From the NCBI RefSeq assembly GCF_001005295.1, contig NZ_LBMK01000001.1, positions 66,649 to 130,648 on the forward strand: DNA of 64,000 nucleotides, in the 5' to 3' direction. Position numbers and translations under genes: made by a program. This document shows positions 1 through 7,741 of this stretch, piece by piece. Below the pieces are notes generated by a model that did no database searches, was not told the DNA's origin, and was given only the letters and a program-made list of their open reading frames with translations. This DNA comes from Streptomyces yangpuensis (GTDB lineage Bacteria > Actinomycetota > Actinomycetes > Streptomycetales > Streptomycetaceae). Numbering within the stretch: position 1 is the first letter of the stretch; every line of letters starts with the position of its first letter.

Positions 1-1343
1 TCTTCTGGGCCGCCCAGACCCTGCGCCAGCTGCTCGGCCCCGACGCGTACCGCAAGGCGCCGCTGCCCGGCCGCACCTGGAGCCTGCCCTACGCCGCCGT
101 CGCGGACGGCCCCCGCTTCGGCTGGCGCGGGATGATGCTCGACGTCGCCCGGCACTTCATGCCCAAGGACGGCGTGCTGCGCTACATCGACCTGCTCGCC
201 GCCCACAAGCTCAACGTGCTCCACCTGCACCTGACCGACGACCAGGGCTGGCGGATCGAGATCCGGCGCCACCCGAGGCTGACCGGCGTCGGCGGCTGGC
301 GGGCGCGCAGCCGCCACGGCCACCGCGCCTCGCCGCTGTGGGACGAGACCCCGCACGGCGGCTTCTACACCCAGGACGACATCCGCGAGATCGTCGCGTA
401 CGCCGCCGAGCGGCACGTCCGGGTGGTCCCGGAGATCGACCTGCCGGGGCACTCGCAGGCCGCGATCGCCGCGTACCCGGAGCTGGGCAACACCGACGTG
501 GTCGACACGGCGGCCCTCGGCGTCTGGGACGACTGGGGGATCTGCGAGAACGTCCTCGCCCCGACCGACGCCGTGCTGCGCTTCTACGAGGGTGTCTTCG
601 AGGAGCTGCTGGAGCTGTTCCCGGCGGAGGTCTCGCCCTTCGTGCACGTGGGCGGCGACGAGTGCCCCAAGACGCAGTGGAAGGCCTCCCCGGCCGCGCA
701 GCAGCGGATCCGGGAGCTGGGCGTGGACGGCGAGGACGGGCTGCAGTCCTGGTTCATCCGGCACTTCGACGGCTGGCTCGCCGAGCGCGGGCGGCGCCTG
801 ATCGGGTGGGACGAGATCCTGGAGGGCGGTCTCGCCCCGGGTGCGGCCGTGTCCTCGTGGCGCGGCCGCGCGGGCGGGATCGCCGCCGCCGAGGCCGGCC
901 ACGACGTGGTGATGTGCCCCGAGCAGCAGGTGTACCTGGACCACCGTCAGGCGGACGGCCCGGACGAGCCGATGCCCATCGGGTACGTGCGCTCGCTGGA
1001 GGACGTCTACCGCTTCGAGCCGGTGCCGCCGAAGCTGTCGCCGGAGGCGGTGGCCCATGTGCTGGGCGCGCAGGCCAACTTGTGGACCGAGGTCACGCAG
1101 GACCGGGGCCGGGTCGACTACCAGGTGTTCCCGCGGCTGGCGGCCTTCGCGGAGGTGGTGTGGTCGTGGCAGCCGGAGCCCGAGGAGCGCGACTTCGCGT
1201 GGTTCGAGGCCCGGATGGCCGCGCACTACCCGCGGTTGGACGCTCTGGGCGTCGACTACCGCCCGCCCGGCGGTCCGTTGCCCCGGCAGCGTCGGCCGGG
1301 GGTGCTCGGCCGCCCCATCGAGGGCGCGCCCCCGAACGTGTGA
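1..1343 (+). CDS. beta-N-acetylhexosaminidase (GH20), 5' end cut by window
   Basis: About 446 residues are visible; the frame is open from base 3, so the start lies outside the window. Glycoside hydrolase family 20 enzymes release terminal N-acetylglucosamine from chito-oligosaccharides. The visible part begins in the end of the small N-terminal GH20 domain (FWAAQTLRQLL) and continues into the TIM barrel (GMMLDVARHFMPKD, LHLTDDQGWRIE). The signature HVGGDECP carries the catalytic Asp-Glu pair at bases 657-662. It ends in QRRPGVLGRPIEGAPPNV. The GlcNAc it would release fits the GlcNAc PTS found about 43 kb downstream, but a shared regulon is inference because the promoter is not in view. The family assignment is firm; secretion cannot be judged without the N-terminus. 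Confidence 0.93.
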   Translation, partial: FWAAQTLRQLLGPDAYRKAPLPGRTWSLPYAAVADGPRFGWRGMMLDVARHFMPKDGVLRYIDLLAAHKLNVLHLHLTDDQGWRIEIRRHPRLTGVGGWRARSRHGHRASPLWDETPHGGFYTQDDIREIVAYAAERHVRVVPEIDLPGHSQAAIAAYPELGNTDVVDTAALGVWDDWGICENVLAPTDAVLRFYEGVFEELLELFPAEVSPFVHVGGDECPKTQWKASPAAQQRIRELGVDGEDGLQSWFIRHFDGWLAERGRRLIGWDEILEGGLAPGAAVSSWRGRAGGIAAAEAGHDVVMCPEQQVYLDHRQADGPDEPMPIGYVRSLEDVYRFEPVPPKLSPEAVAHVLGAQANLWTEVTQDRGRVDYQVFPRLAAFAEVVWSWQPEPEERDFAWFEARMAAHYPRLDALGVDYRPPGGPLPRQRRPGVLGRPIEGAPPNV

Positions 1344-1647
1344 CACGGGGGCACGGGGGCCGGCCCGCGGCCGCCCTGAACGGAAAGGGAACGAGTCCGG
1401 AACTCTCGCTGGTTTTCCCGCCATACAGGGAAAACCGGGCAATACGGGAGGAGGGTCGTCGAAGGCGGTGTCACGGGGCCCTCCACCCCGTACGGGACAC
1501 CGTGCGCGGCCGCGGCGGTACGGGGAGACCCTCGCGCCGGGCGGCCCGGAAGATGTGCCAGAGTTGCCACGTCCCGGCGGGGAGCACGTACCGTACGGCG
1601 GACAGGCGTGAGCGCCAGGACCGGGACATCGGGAAGGGGCAGCTGGG
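1344..1647. other. intergenic region with one short hairpin
   Basis: This gap of about 300 bases holds no convincing gene. It contains a perfect 9-bp inverted repeat (GGTTTTCCC at 1411-1419 and its complement at 1428-1436, 8-base loop). No T-run follows, so it could be a weak terminator for the hexosaminidase or an operator for the molybdenum hydroxylase operon. A purine-rich ribosome site (GGGAAGGGG, 1630s) lies just upstream of the TTG start at 1648. Confidence 0.45.
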
Positions 1648-2565
1648 TTGACCACGCACGCACCGCACGCACCGCACGCACCTGATTCACCTCAGGGGGC
1701 TCAGGGGCAGCAGGCGGCGCAGTCCGTGACGCTGCCGGCCTCGCTCGACGAGGCCGTCGCGGCGCTCACCGCCATGCCCGCCGCCGTTCCCGTCGCGGGC
1801 GGCACCGACCTCATGGCCGCGGTCAACGCCGGGCAGCTGCGGCCCGCTGCGCTGGTCGGCCTGGGCCGGATCAACGAGATCCGCGGCTGGCAGTACCAGG
1901 ACGGTCACGCGCTGCTCGGTGCGGGCCTCACGCATGCCCGGATGGGGCGGCCGGACTTCGCCGCGCTCATCCCCGCGCTCGCGGCCGCCGCGCGCGCCGC
2001 CGGGCCCCCGCAGATCCGCAACGCCGGGACCCTCGGCGGGAACATCGCCACCGCCGCGCCCACCGGGGACGCGCTGCCCGTGCTGGCCGCGCTGGAGGCC
2101 GTACTCGTCATCATCGGCCCGGGCGGGCAGCGCGAGATCCCGGTCTCGCACCTGCTGGCAGGGCGGGAGATGCTGCGGCCCGGTGAGCTCATCGGCTTCG
2201 TACGGGTGCCGCTGCTGCACGCCCCGCAGGTGTTCCTCAAGGCCACCGGGCGCACGGGACCCGGGCGCGCGGTGGCGTCCGTGGGGCTCGTGCTGGACCC
2301 GGCGCGCCGGGGCGTGCGCTGCGCCATCGGCGCGGTGGCCCCGATGCCGCTGCGCCCGCTGGAGGCCGAGCAGTGGGTGGCCTCGCTGATCGACTGGGAC
2401 GGCGGGCGGAGCCTGGCCCCCGAGGCGCTGGAGGCCTTCGGCGAGTACGTCGCGGCCGCCTGCGTCCCCGACCAGGGGGAACCGGTGGCTCCCGGCGTAC
2501 TGCACCTGCGGCGGACGGTGGCCGTACTGGCACGGAGGGCCCTCGGAAGGGCGCTGAGCTCATGA
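1648..2565 (+). CDS. FAD-binding subunit of molybdenum hydroxylase (xanthine dehydrogenase/CoxM type)
   Basis: A 305-residue protein with a TTG start preceded by GGGAAGGGGC. The FAD-binding PCMH fold is shown by PVAGGTDLMAAVNAG (residues about 45-60) and IRNAGTLGGNIATAAPTGD (about 125-143), the two flavin-contacting loops of CoxM/XdhB proteins. This subunit passes electrons from the 2Fe-2S centres to FAD and on to the acceptor. The N-terminus has a threefold 9-bp repeat encoding HAPHAPHAP (1657-1683), which probably precedes the folded domain. The stop overlaps the next start (ATGA at 2562-2565), so the three subunits are translationally coupled. The substrate (purine or other heterocycle or aldehyde) cannot be read from this subunit. 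Confidence 0.9.
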   Translation: MTTHAPHAPHAPDSPQGAQGQQAAQSVTLPASLDEAVAALTAMPAAVPVAGGTDLMAAVNAGQLRPAALVGLGRINEIRGWQYQDGHALLGAGLTHARMGRPDFAALIPALAAAARAAGPPQIRNAGTLGGNIATAAPTGDALPVLAALEAVLVIIGPGGQREIPVSHLLAGREMLRPGELIGFVRVPLLHAPQVFLKATGRTGPGRAVASVGLVLDPARRGVRCAIGAVAPMPLRPLEAEQWVASLIDWDGGRSLAPEALEAFGEYVAAACVPDQGEPVAPGVLHLRRTVAVLARRALGRALSS

Positions 2566-4769
2566 GCGGGAACGAGAACGAGAACGTGACCCAGGGGAAC
2601 GGCACGGCGGGCTGGGGCTGGGAACCGGTCCCGCAGGGCGGCGAGTACGACTCGGACGCCACGGCCTTCGTGAAACTGCCGCAGGACATGCTGGACGCGC
2701 TCGGCACGGGCGAGCCGCTCGCGGCGCCCGGGCACGGCTACGTGCCGCCGCCGATGATCGTGCCGCTGGGCTCGGCCAGTACGGACCCGGCGGCCACGGG
2801 CACGTGGACGCTCCCGGCGCAGTGGCCGGAGGCGGGCGGCGGCGCCGACCCGTCGGGGCCGGGTTCAGGGTCCGTGGGCGGTACCGGGGCCGGGTCCGTG
2901 GGCGGGCCGATCCCGGCGTCGATCCCCATCCCGGAGTCGGTGGCCGCCGCGTTCGCCGAGGCGCAGCCGGAGCCGGAGCCTGCGCGCGATCCCGGTGCGA
3001 CGGCGGAGTGGCGCTTCCCCGAGGCCGTGCACGAGCCCGAGGAGGCGCCGTCGACGACCGGCCAGTGGGCCGTGCCCGACTTCGCGCAGCAGCAGGGCGA
3101 CTTCCACACGGGCACCGGCCTGGACGCGGACTGGAGCCAGGCCCCGGCGACCCTGCCCGGTGGCGCCCCGGCCCCGTGGGCGTACCTGACGCAGCAGCCC
3201 GCCGCCGACCCGGACCCCGGCCAGGGCCCTGGCCAGGACGGGGGCGTTCTGCCGGGCACGGACGAGGCCGCCGCCGCTTCGGCCGCCGCCGCCACCGCCA
3301 CAGCGCACGCCGCCGGACGCCTGCTCGGCGGACCCGGTGTCGGCGCCGCGAGCCGCGGGCCGCGGGTGCTGGGCGGCCCCGGCGTGGGCACCGCGCTCCA
3401 GGAGGCCGAGCCCGCACACCACCAGGCACCGCACGACATCGAGGCCGCGCACGGCCCGGCGGCGACCGCGCTCGCGGGGGAGCGGTCGCACCCGGGGGCC
3501 GCGGCGCACGAACCGGCCGCGGAGGCCGCGCAGCCGGCGGAGCCGGAGCACCCGGCGCAGCCCGCGTACGCCGACCACGCGGACCATGCCGACCACGCGG
3601 ACCGTGCCGGACACGGGGCCGACGCCGCTCACTCCGAGCACGGCGATTACTCCGAACACGGCGCGCACCCCGACGACTTCGGGCGCACCGGGCATACCGG
3701 GCGTACCGGGCACGCGAGTCACGTGGGCCACACGGGTCACACCGGGCAGGCAGGTCATACCGGTCACTCCGACCATGCGGAGCATTCCGCGCACCCCGCG
3801 CACCCCGCGGACACGGACGGGCACGGCTTCGCGCTCCTCGACCGGACCCCCGAGGCGGAGTCCACCCCGGCGGACGGCCACGGCTTCGCGGAACCGGGTG
3901 CCGCGCCCGCACCGGACCGGGCCGGCACCGACGGGCAGGCGCCCGCCGAGACCGCCCCGTCCCCCGCCGAGACCCCGGCCGGGTCCACGCCGACCGGGGA
4001 CACCGCCGACAGCGCGGCGGAGCTCCCGGCCGAGGGCACCGGGGAAGGGATCCCGGCGGAGGTGCCGGCGTACGAAGACGGGCACCGTCCCGCGGCCGAC
4101 GTCCACCACGAGCACCCCCACGCCTCCTACGTCCTGCGCGTCAACGGCGCCGACCGCCCCGTCACCGGGGCCTGGATCGGGGAGTCGCTCCTCTACGTGC
4201 TGCGCGAGCGCCTCGGCCTCGCCGGCGCCAAGGACGGCTGCTCGCAGGGCGAGTGCGGCGCCTGCGCCGTACAGGTCGACGGCCGGCTCGTCGCCTCCTG
4301 CCTGGTCCCGGCGGCCACGGCCGCCGGCAGCGAGGTCCGCACCGTCGAGGGCCTCGCGACGGGCGGGGAACTCTCCGACGTCCAGCGCGCGTTGTGCAGG
4401 TCGGGCGCGGTGCAGTGCGGGTTCTGCGTCCCCGGCATGGCCATGACCATCCACGACCTGCTGGAGGGCAACCACGCCCCCAGCGAGCTGGAGACCCGTC
4501 AGGCGCTGTGCGGCAACCTCTGCCGGTGCTCCGGCTACGCGGGGGTCGTCGAGGCCGTCCGCGAGGTCGTGGCCGAGCGGGAGGCGACGGCCTCCGCGGA
4601 GGCGGCACAGCTCCAGACACAGGGGCACGGCCACGGACACGGACACGACCACGGGCAGGACTACGGGCACGGGCACGTTCAGGCGCAGGGCGAAGCGGCG
4701 TCGGAGCCGCGCATCCCGCACCAGGCAGCGCCCGGCGAGGGCGGCATCCACCACGGAGGCACGGCGTGA
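2562..4769 (+). CDS. 2Fe-2S subunit of molybdenum hydroxylase with a ~520-residue low-complexity N-terminal extension
   Basis: 735 residues from the ATG that overlaps the upstream stop; this family is normally about 150-200 residues. The real iron-sulfur domain starts near residue 520 (YVLRVNGADRPVTGAW). It has the plant-ferredoxin cysteines CSQGECGAC plus a fourth Cys, then the second-cluster cysteines in CGFCVPGM and CGNLCRCSGY. Residues 1-520 are rich in Ala, Pro, Gly and Glu. They include short repeats such as HADHADHADRAGH and GHTGHTGQAGHTGHSDH (about 335-410). The C-terminus is a His-rich GHGHGHGHDHGQDYGHGH tail. The extension is in frame with strong third-position GC, so it is probably translated. 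His clusters could bind metal, which is inference. It ends in a GTGA overlap with the molybdenum subunit. Confidence 0.88.
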   Translation: MSGNENENVTQGNGTAGWGWEPVPQGGEYDSDATAFVKLPQDMLDALGTGEPLAAPGHGYVPPPMIVPLGSASTDPAATGTWTLPAQWPEAGGGADPSGPGSGSVGGTGAGSVGGPIPASIPIPESVAAAFAEAQPEPEPARDPGATAEWRFPEAVHEPEEAPSTTGQWAVPDFAQQQGDFHTGTGLDADWSQAPATLPGGAPAPWAYLTQQPAADPDPGQGPGQDGGVLPGTDEAAAASAAAATATAHAAGRLLGGPGVGAASRGPRVLGGPGVGTALQEAEPAHHQAPHDIEAAHGPAATALAGERSHPGAAAHEPAAEAAQPAEPEHPAQPAYADHADHADHADRAGHGADAAHSEHGDYSEHGAHPDDFGRTGHTGRTGHASHVGHTGHTGQAGHTGHSDHAEHSAHPAHPADTDGHGFALLDRTPEAESTPADGHGFAEPGAAPAPDRAGTDGQAPAETAPSPAETPAGSTPTGDTADSAAELPAEGTGEGIPAEVPAYEDGHRPAADVHHEHPHASYVLRVNGADRPVTGAWIGESLLYVLRERLGLAGAKDGCSQGECGACAVQVDGRLVASCLVPAATAAGSEVRTVEGLATGGELSDVQRALCRSGAVQCGFCVPGMAMTIHDLLEGNHAPSELETRQALCGNLCRCSGYAGVVEAVREVVAEREATASAEAAQLQTQGHGHGHGHDHGQDYGHGHVQAQGEAASEPRIPHQAAPGEGGIHHGGTA

Positions 4770-7111
4770 GCGGGCAGGACGCGGCGACCGCGACGACGGT
4801 GAACACCACGGTGACGGCCATGGCCGCAGCACCGGGGCCCGAGACCGCCGAGCAGCAGGTACCGCGCGGCATCGGCGCCTCCGTCGAGGCCACCGACACC
4901 CGCGCCAAGACCGAGGGCACCTTCCCCTACGCCGCCGACCTGTGGGCCGAGGGCCTGCTGTGGGCCGCCGTGCTGCGCTCCCCGCACGCCCACGCCCGGA
5001 TCCTCTCCATCGACACCACGGCCGCCGCGGAGATGCCCGGCGTACGTGCCGTCGTCACCCACGCCGACGTACCCGGCGCCACCACGCACGGCCGCCGGAT
5101 CGCGGACCGGCCGGTGTTCGCGCACGACGTCGTACGCCACCACGGCGAGCCCATCGCCGCCGTCGCCGCCGACCACCCCGACACGGCCCGGCTCGCCGCG
5201 GCCGCGATCGCCGTCGAGTACGAGCTCCTCGACCCGGTCACCGACCCCGAGCAGGCCTTCGGCGCCCCTGCCCTGCACCCCGACGGCAACCTGATCCGGC
5301 ACATCCCGCTGCGCTACGGCGACCCGGAGGCCACCGGCGAGGTCGTGGTCGAGGGCCTGTACCGGATCGGCCGCCAGGACCCGGCCCCCATCGGCGCCGA
5401 GGCCGGGCTGGCCGTGCCCCGTCCCGACGGCGGCGTCGACCTCTACACCGCCTCCACCGACCCGCACACCGACCGCGACCTGGCCGCCGCCTGCTTCGGC
5501 CTGGAACCGGACCGGGTGCGCGTTGTCGTCACCGGCGTGCCGGGCGCCACGGCCGACCGCGAGGACGCCGCCTTCCAGCTCCCGCTCGGCCTGCTCGCCC
5601 TGCGCACGGGCTGCCCGGTGAAGCTGGCCGCCACCCGCGAGGAGTCCTTCCTCGGCCACACCCACCGCCACCCGACCCTGCTGCGCTACCGCCACCACGC
5701 GGACGCCGAGGGCCGCCTGGTCAAGGTCGAGGCGCAGATCCTGATGGACGCGGGCGCGTACGCCGACGCCTCCGCCGAATCCCTGGCGGCGGCGGTGGCC
5801 TTCGCCTGCGGCCCGTACGTCGTCCCGCACGCCTTCGTCGAGGGCTGGGTGGTACGCACCAACAACCCGCCGTCGGGCCACGTCCGCGGCGAGGGCGCGA
5901 TGCAGGTGTGCGCCGCGTACGAGGGCCAGATGGACAAGATCGCGGCCGCCCTCGGCATCGACGGCGCGGAACTGCGCATGCGCAACGTCCTGGCCACGGG
6001 GGACCTCCTCCCGACCGGCCAGACGGTCACCTGCCCGGCCCCGGTCGCCGAACTCCTGCGCTCGGTCCGCGACTACGAGCTGCCCGCCCTCCCGAAGGAC
6101 GCCCCCGAGGACGAGTGGCTGCTGCCCGGCGGCCCGGAGGGCGCGGGCGAGCCCGGCGCGGTGCGGCGCGGCGTCGGCTACGGCGTCGGCATGGTGCACA
6201 TGCTCGGCGCGGAGGGGACCGACGAGGTCTCCACCGCCACCGTGAAGGTGGTGGGCGGCGTGGCCACCGTCATCTGCGCGGCGGTCGACACCGGCCAGGG
6301 CTTCGGCACCCTGGCCCGCCAGATCGTCCAGGAGGTGCTGGGCGTCGACGAGGTGACGGTGGCCCCGGTGGACACCGACCAGCCCCCGGCCGGCCCGGCG
6401 GCGCACGGCCGCCACACGTGGGTGTCGGGCGGCGCGGTGGAGCGGGCCGCCAAGATGGTCCGCACCCAGCTGCTGCAGCCGATGGCGCACAAGCTGGGCA
6501 TGTCGACGGAACTCCTGCAGATCCAGGACGGCCGCATCACGTCGTACGACGGCGCGTTCTCGATGTCGGTCGCGGAGGCCATGGCGGGCAAGGAACTCTG
6601 GGCGACCGCCCAGTGCCGCCCCCACCCGACGGAACCGCTGGACGCGGACGGCCAGGGCGACGCGTTCGTGGGCCTCGCCTTCTGCGCGATCCGCGCGGTG
6701 GTGGACGTGGACATCGAACTGGGCTCCGTACGGGTGGTGGAGCTCGCGGTGGCCCAGGACGTGGGCCGGATCCTGAACCCCCGTCGACTGGAGGCCCGTA
6801 TCGAAGCGGGCGTCACCCAGGGCGTGGGCGCGGCCCTGACGGAGAACCTCCGCACGGTCGCCGGCCTGGTCCGCCACCCCGACCTGACGGGCTACGCCCT
6901 GCCGACCGCGCTGGACGCGCCGACGATCCGCATCGTCAAACTGGTCGAGGAGCGCGACGTGGTGGCCCCGTTCGGCGCGAAGGCGGCGAGCGCGGTCCCG
7001 GTGGTGACGACCCCGGCGGCGATCGCCTCGGCGGTCCGCGCGGCGACGGGCCGCCCGGTCAACAGGCTCCCGATCCGACCGTCGGCGGCGGTGGCGTCAC
7101 CCAACTCGTGA
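4766..7111 (+). CDS. molybdenum-binding subunit of molybdenum hydroxylase (xanthine dehydrogenase/CoxL-like)
   Basis: 781 residues from a GTG that overlaps the upstream TGA. The architecture is that of the aldehyde oxidase/xanthine dehydrogenase large subunit: an a/b hammerhead domain (GIGASVEATDTRAKTEGTFPYAADL, quoted in part) followed by the molybdopterin domain (VDTGQGFGTLARQIVQEVLG, VSGGAVERAAK, LNPRRLEARIEAGVTQG). In most family members the C-terminal GAKGVGE motif supplies the catalytic Glu. Here the equivalent is GAKAASAVP, with Ala at residue 743 (bases 6992-6994). The enzyme may therefore be catalytically divergent or act on a different substrate class. It forms one operon with the two upstream subunits; no cofactor-maturation gene (XdhC type) is in view. 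Stop codon TGA at 7109-7111. Confidence 0.9.
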   Translation: MSGQDAATATTVNTTVTAMAAAPGPETAEQQVPRGIGASVEATDTRAKTEGTFPYAADLWAEGLLWAAVLRSPHAHARILSIDTTAAAEMPGVRAVVTHADVPGATTHGRRIADRPVFAHDVVRHHGEPIAAVAADHPDTARLAAAAIAVEYELLDPVTDPEQAFGAPALHPDGNLIRHIPLRYGDPEATGEVVVEGLYRIGRQDPAPIGAEAGLAVPRPDGGVDLYTASTDPHTDRDLAAACFGLEPDRVRVVVTGVPGATADREDAAFQLPLGLLALRTGCPVKLAATREESFLGHTHRHPTLLRYRHHADAEGRLVKVEAQILMDAGAYADASAESLAAAVAFACGPYVVPHAFVEGWVVRTNNPPSGHVRGEGAMQVCAAYEGQMDKIAAALGIDGAELRMRNVLATGDLLPTGQTVTCPAPVAELLRSVRDYELPALPKDAPEDEWLLPGGPEGAGEPGAVRRGVGYGVGMVHMLGAEGTDEVSTATVKVVGGVATVICAAVDTGQGFGTLARQIVQEVLGVDEVTVAPVDTDQPPAGPAAHGRHTWVSGGAVERAAKMVRTQLLQPMAHKLGMSTELLQIQDGRITSYDGAFSMSVAEAMAGKELWATAQCRPHPTEPLDADGQGDAFVGLAFCAIRAVVDVDIELGSVRVVELAVAQDVGRILNPRRLEARIEAGVTQGVGAALTENLRTVAGLVRHPDLTGYALPTALDAPTIRIVKLVEERDVVAPFGAKAASAVPVVTTPAAIASAVRAATGRPVNRLPIRPSAAVASPNS

Positions 7112-7125
7112 GCGTGTGAGTCGCA

Positions 7126-7174
7126 TTGCACGTGCAACCCCGGACTTGGGGCTGTCGGTGCCGGTCGCTAGAGT
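7126..7174 (+). promoter_or_regulatory. candidate promoter and palindromic operator of the WXG/mycosin gene cluster
   Basis: TTGGGG (7146-7151) and TAGAGT (7169-7174) are 17 bases apart and resemble -35 and -10 boxes of the vegetative sigma factor. A perfect 12-bp palindrome, TTGCACGTGCAA (7126-7137), lies nine bases upstream of the -35 box, where an activator or repressor could sit. Further down, the direct repeat GTGCGAACGG occurs twice (about 7200-7220) in the leader before the GTG start. The boxes are seen in the sequence; their function is inferred. Confidence 0.45.
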
Positions 7175-7243
7175 GATCGACGAGAGTGTGCGCGCACACG
7201 TGCGAACGGGTGCGAACGGGGACGGGGAGTCGGGGAGGCCATC

Positions 7244-7741
7244 GTGGCAGAGGACACAGTCGGGGTTCTGGCGCTAGACCTGTCGGGGGACATGGCGGCG
7301 TCGATCAGGGCCCAGGCGGACGCACAGGCGAAGGCGGCAGCCCTTCAGGTCCAGTACGAGGACCTGAAGGGCTACAAGAGCCTGGTGGACGGTCTCCTGA
7401 CGAAGCTTCAGGAATCCCCGGCGCACCACAACAAACTTGCGGACGGCGCGCTGCCGACGGGTGCCTTGGGGCAGGGCTTTCCCGAGGCGGAAAAGCTGTA
7501 CGGGGCGTACAAGACCGTCCACTCGGAGCTGCAGACGCTGTCGAAGGGTCTGGCGGAGCTGATCGAGGCCCTGGGCATCGCGGTCCTGTCCGCAGGCGGC
7601 GGCTACGCCGAGGTGGACGAGGAGCAGAAGCGGCGCATGGTCGTCATCGCCAAGCAGGCCGAAGACGAGTACGGCCGGGATCGTGGCCCCGACGCGGAGA
7701 AGAAGAGCGACAGCCCGAAGCCGAAGGGTGGTGTCATCTGA
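7244..7741 (+). CDS. type VII secretion-associated helical protein (first gene of cluster)
   Basis: A 165-residue protein from a GTG with a GGGGAGG-type ribosome site. It is predicted to be almost wholly alpha-helical, with a central segment KLYGAYKTVHSELQTLSKGL resembling the coiled helices of ESX partner proteins. It has no Trp-X-Gly motif, no signal peptide and no membrane segment. The tail is charged (EKKSDSPKPKGG). I do not recognise a named family. Its stop overlaps the ATG of the WXG-type gene (TGATG), and it belongs to a run of six same-strand genes ending near 13.7 kb. By position and helical content it could be a partner or chaperone of the next protein; that is inference. Confidence 0.75.
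   Translation: MAEDTVGVLALDLSGDMAASIRAQADAQAKAAALQVQYEDLKGYKSLVDGLLTKLQESPAHHNKLADGALPTGALGQGFPEAEKLYGAYKTVHSELQTLSKGLAELIEALGIAVLSAGGGYAEVDEEQKRRMVVIAKQAEDEYGRDRGPDAEKKSDSPKPKGGVI

Noticed and set aside
2560..3912. Long minus-strand frame rich in Arg/Ala/Pro opposite the 2Fe-2S subunit
   Set aside because: Composition is that of an antisense shadow in high-GC DNA; no start signal, no family motif, and the plus-strand gene is coupled to its neighbours.
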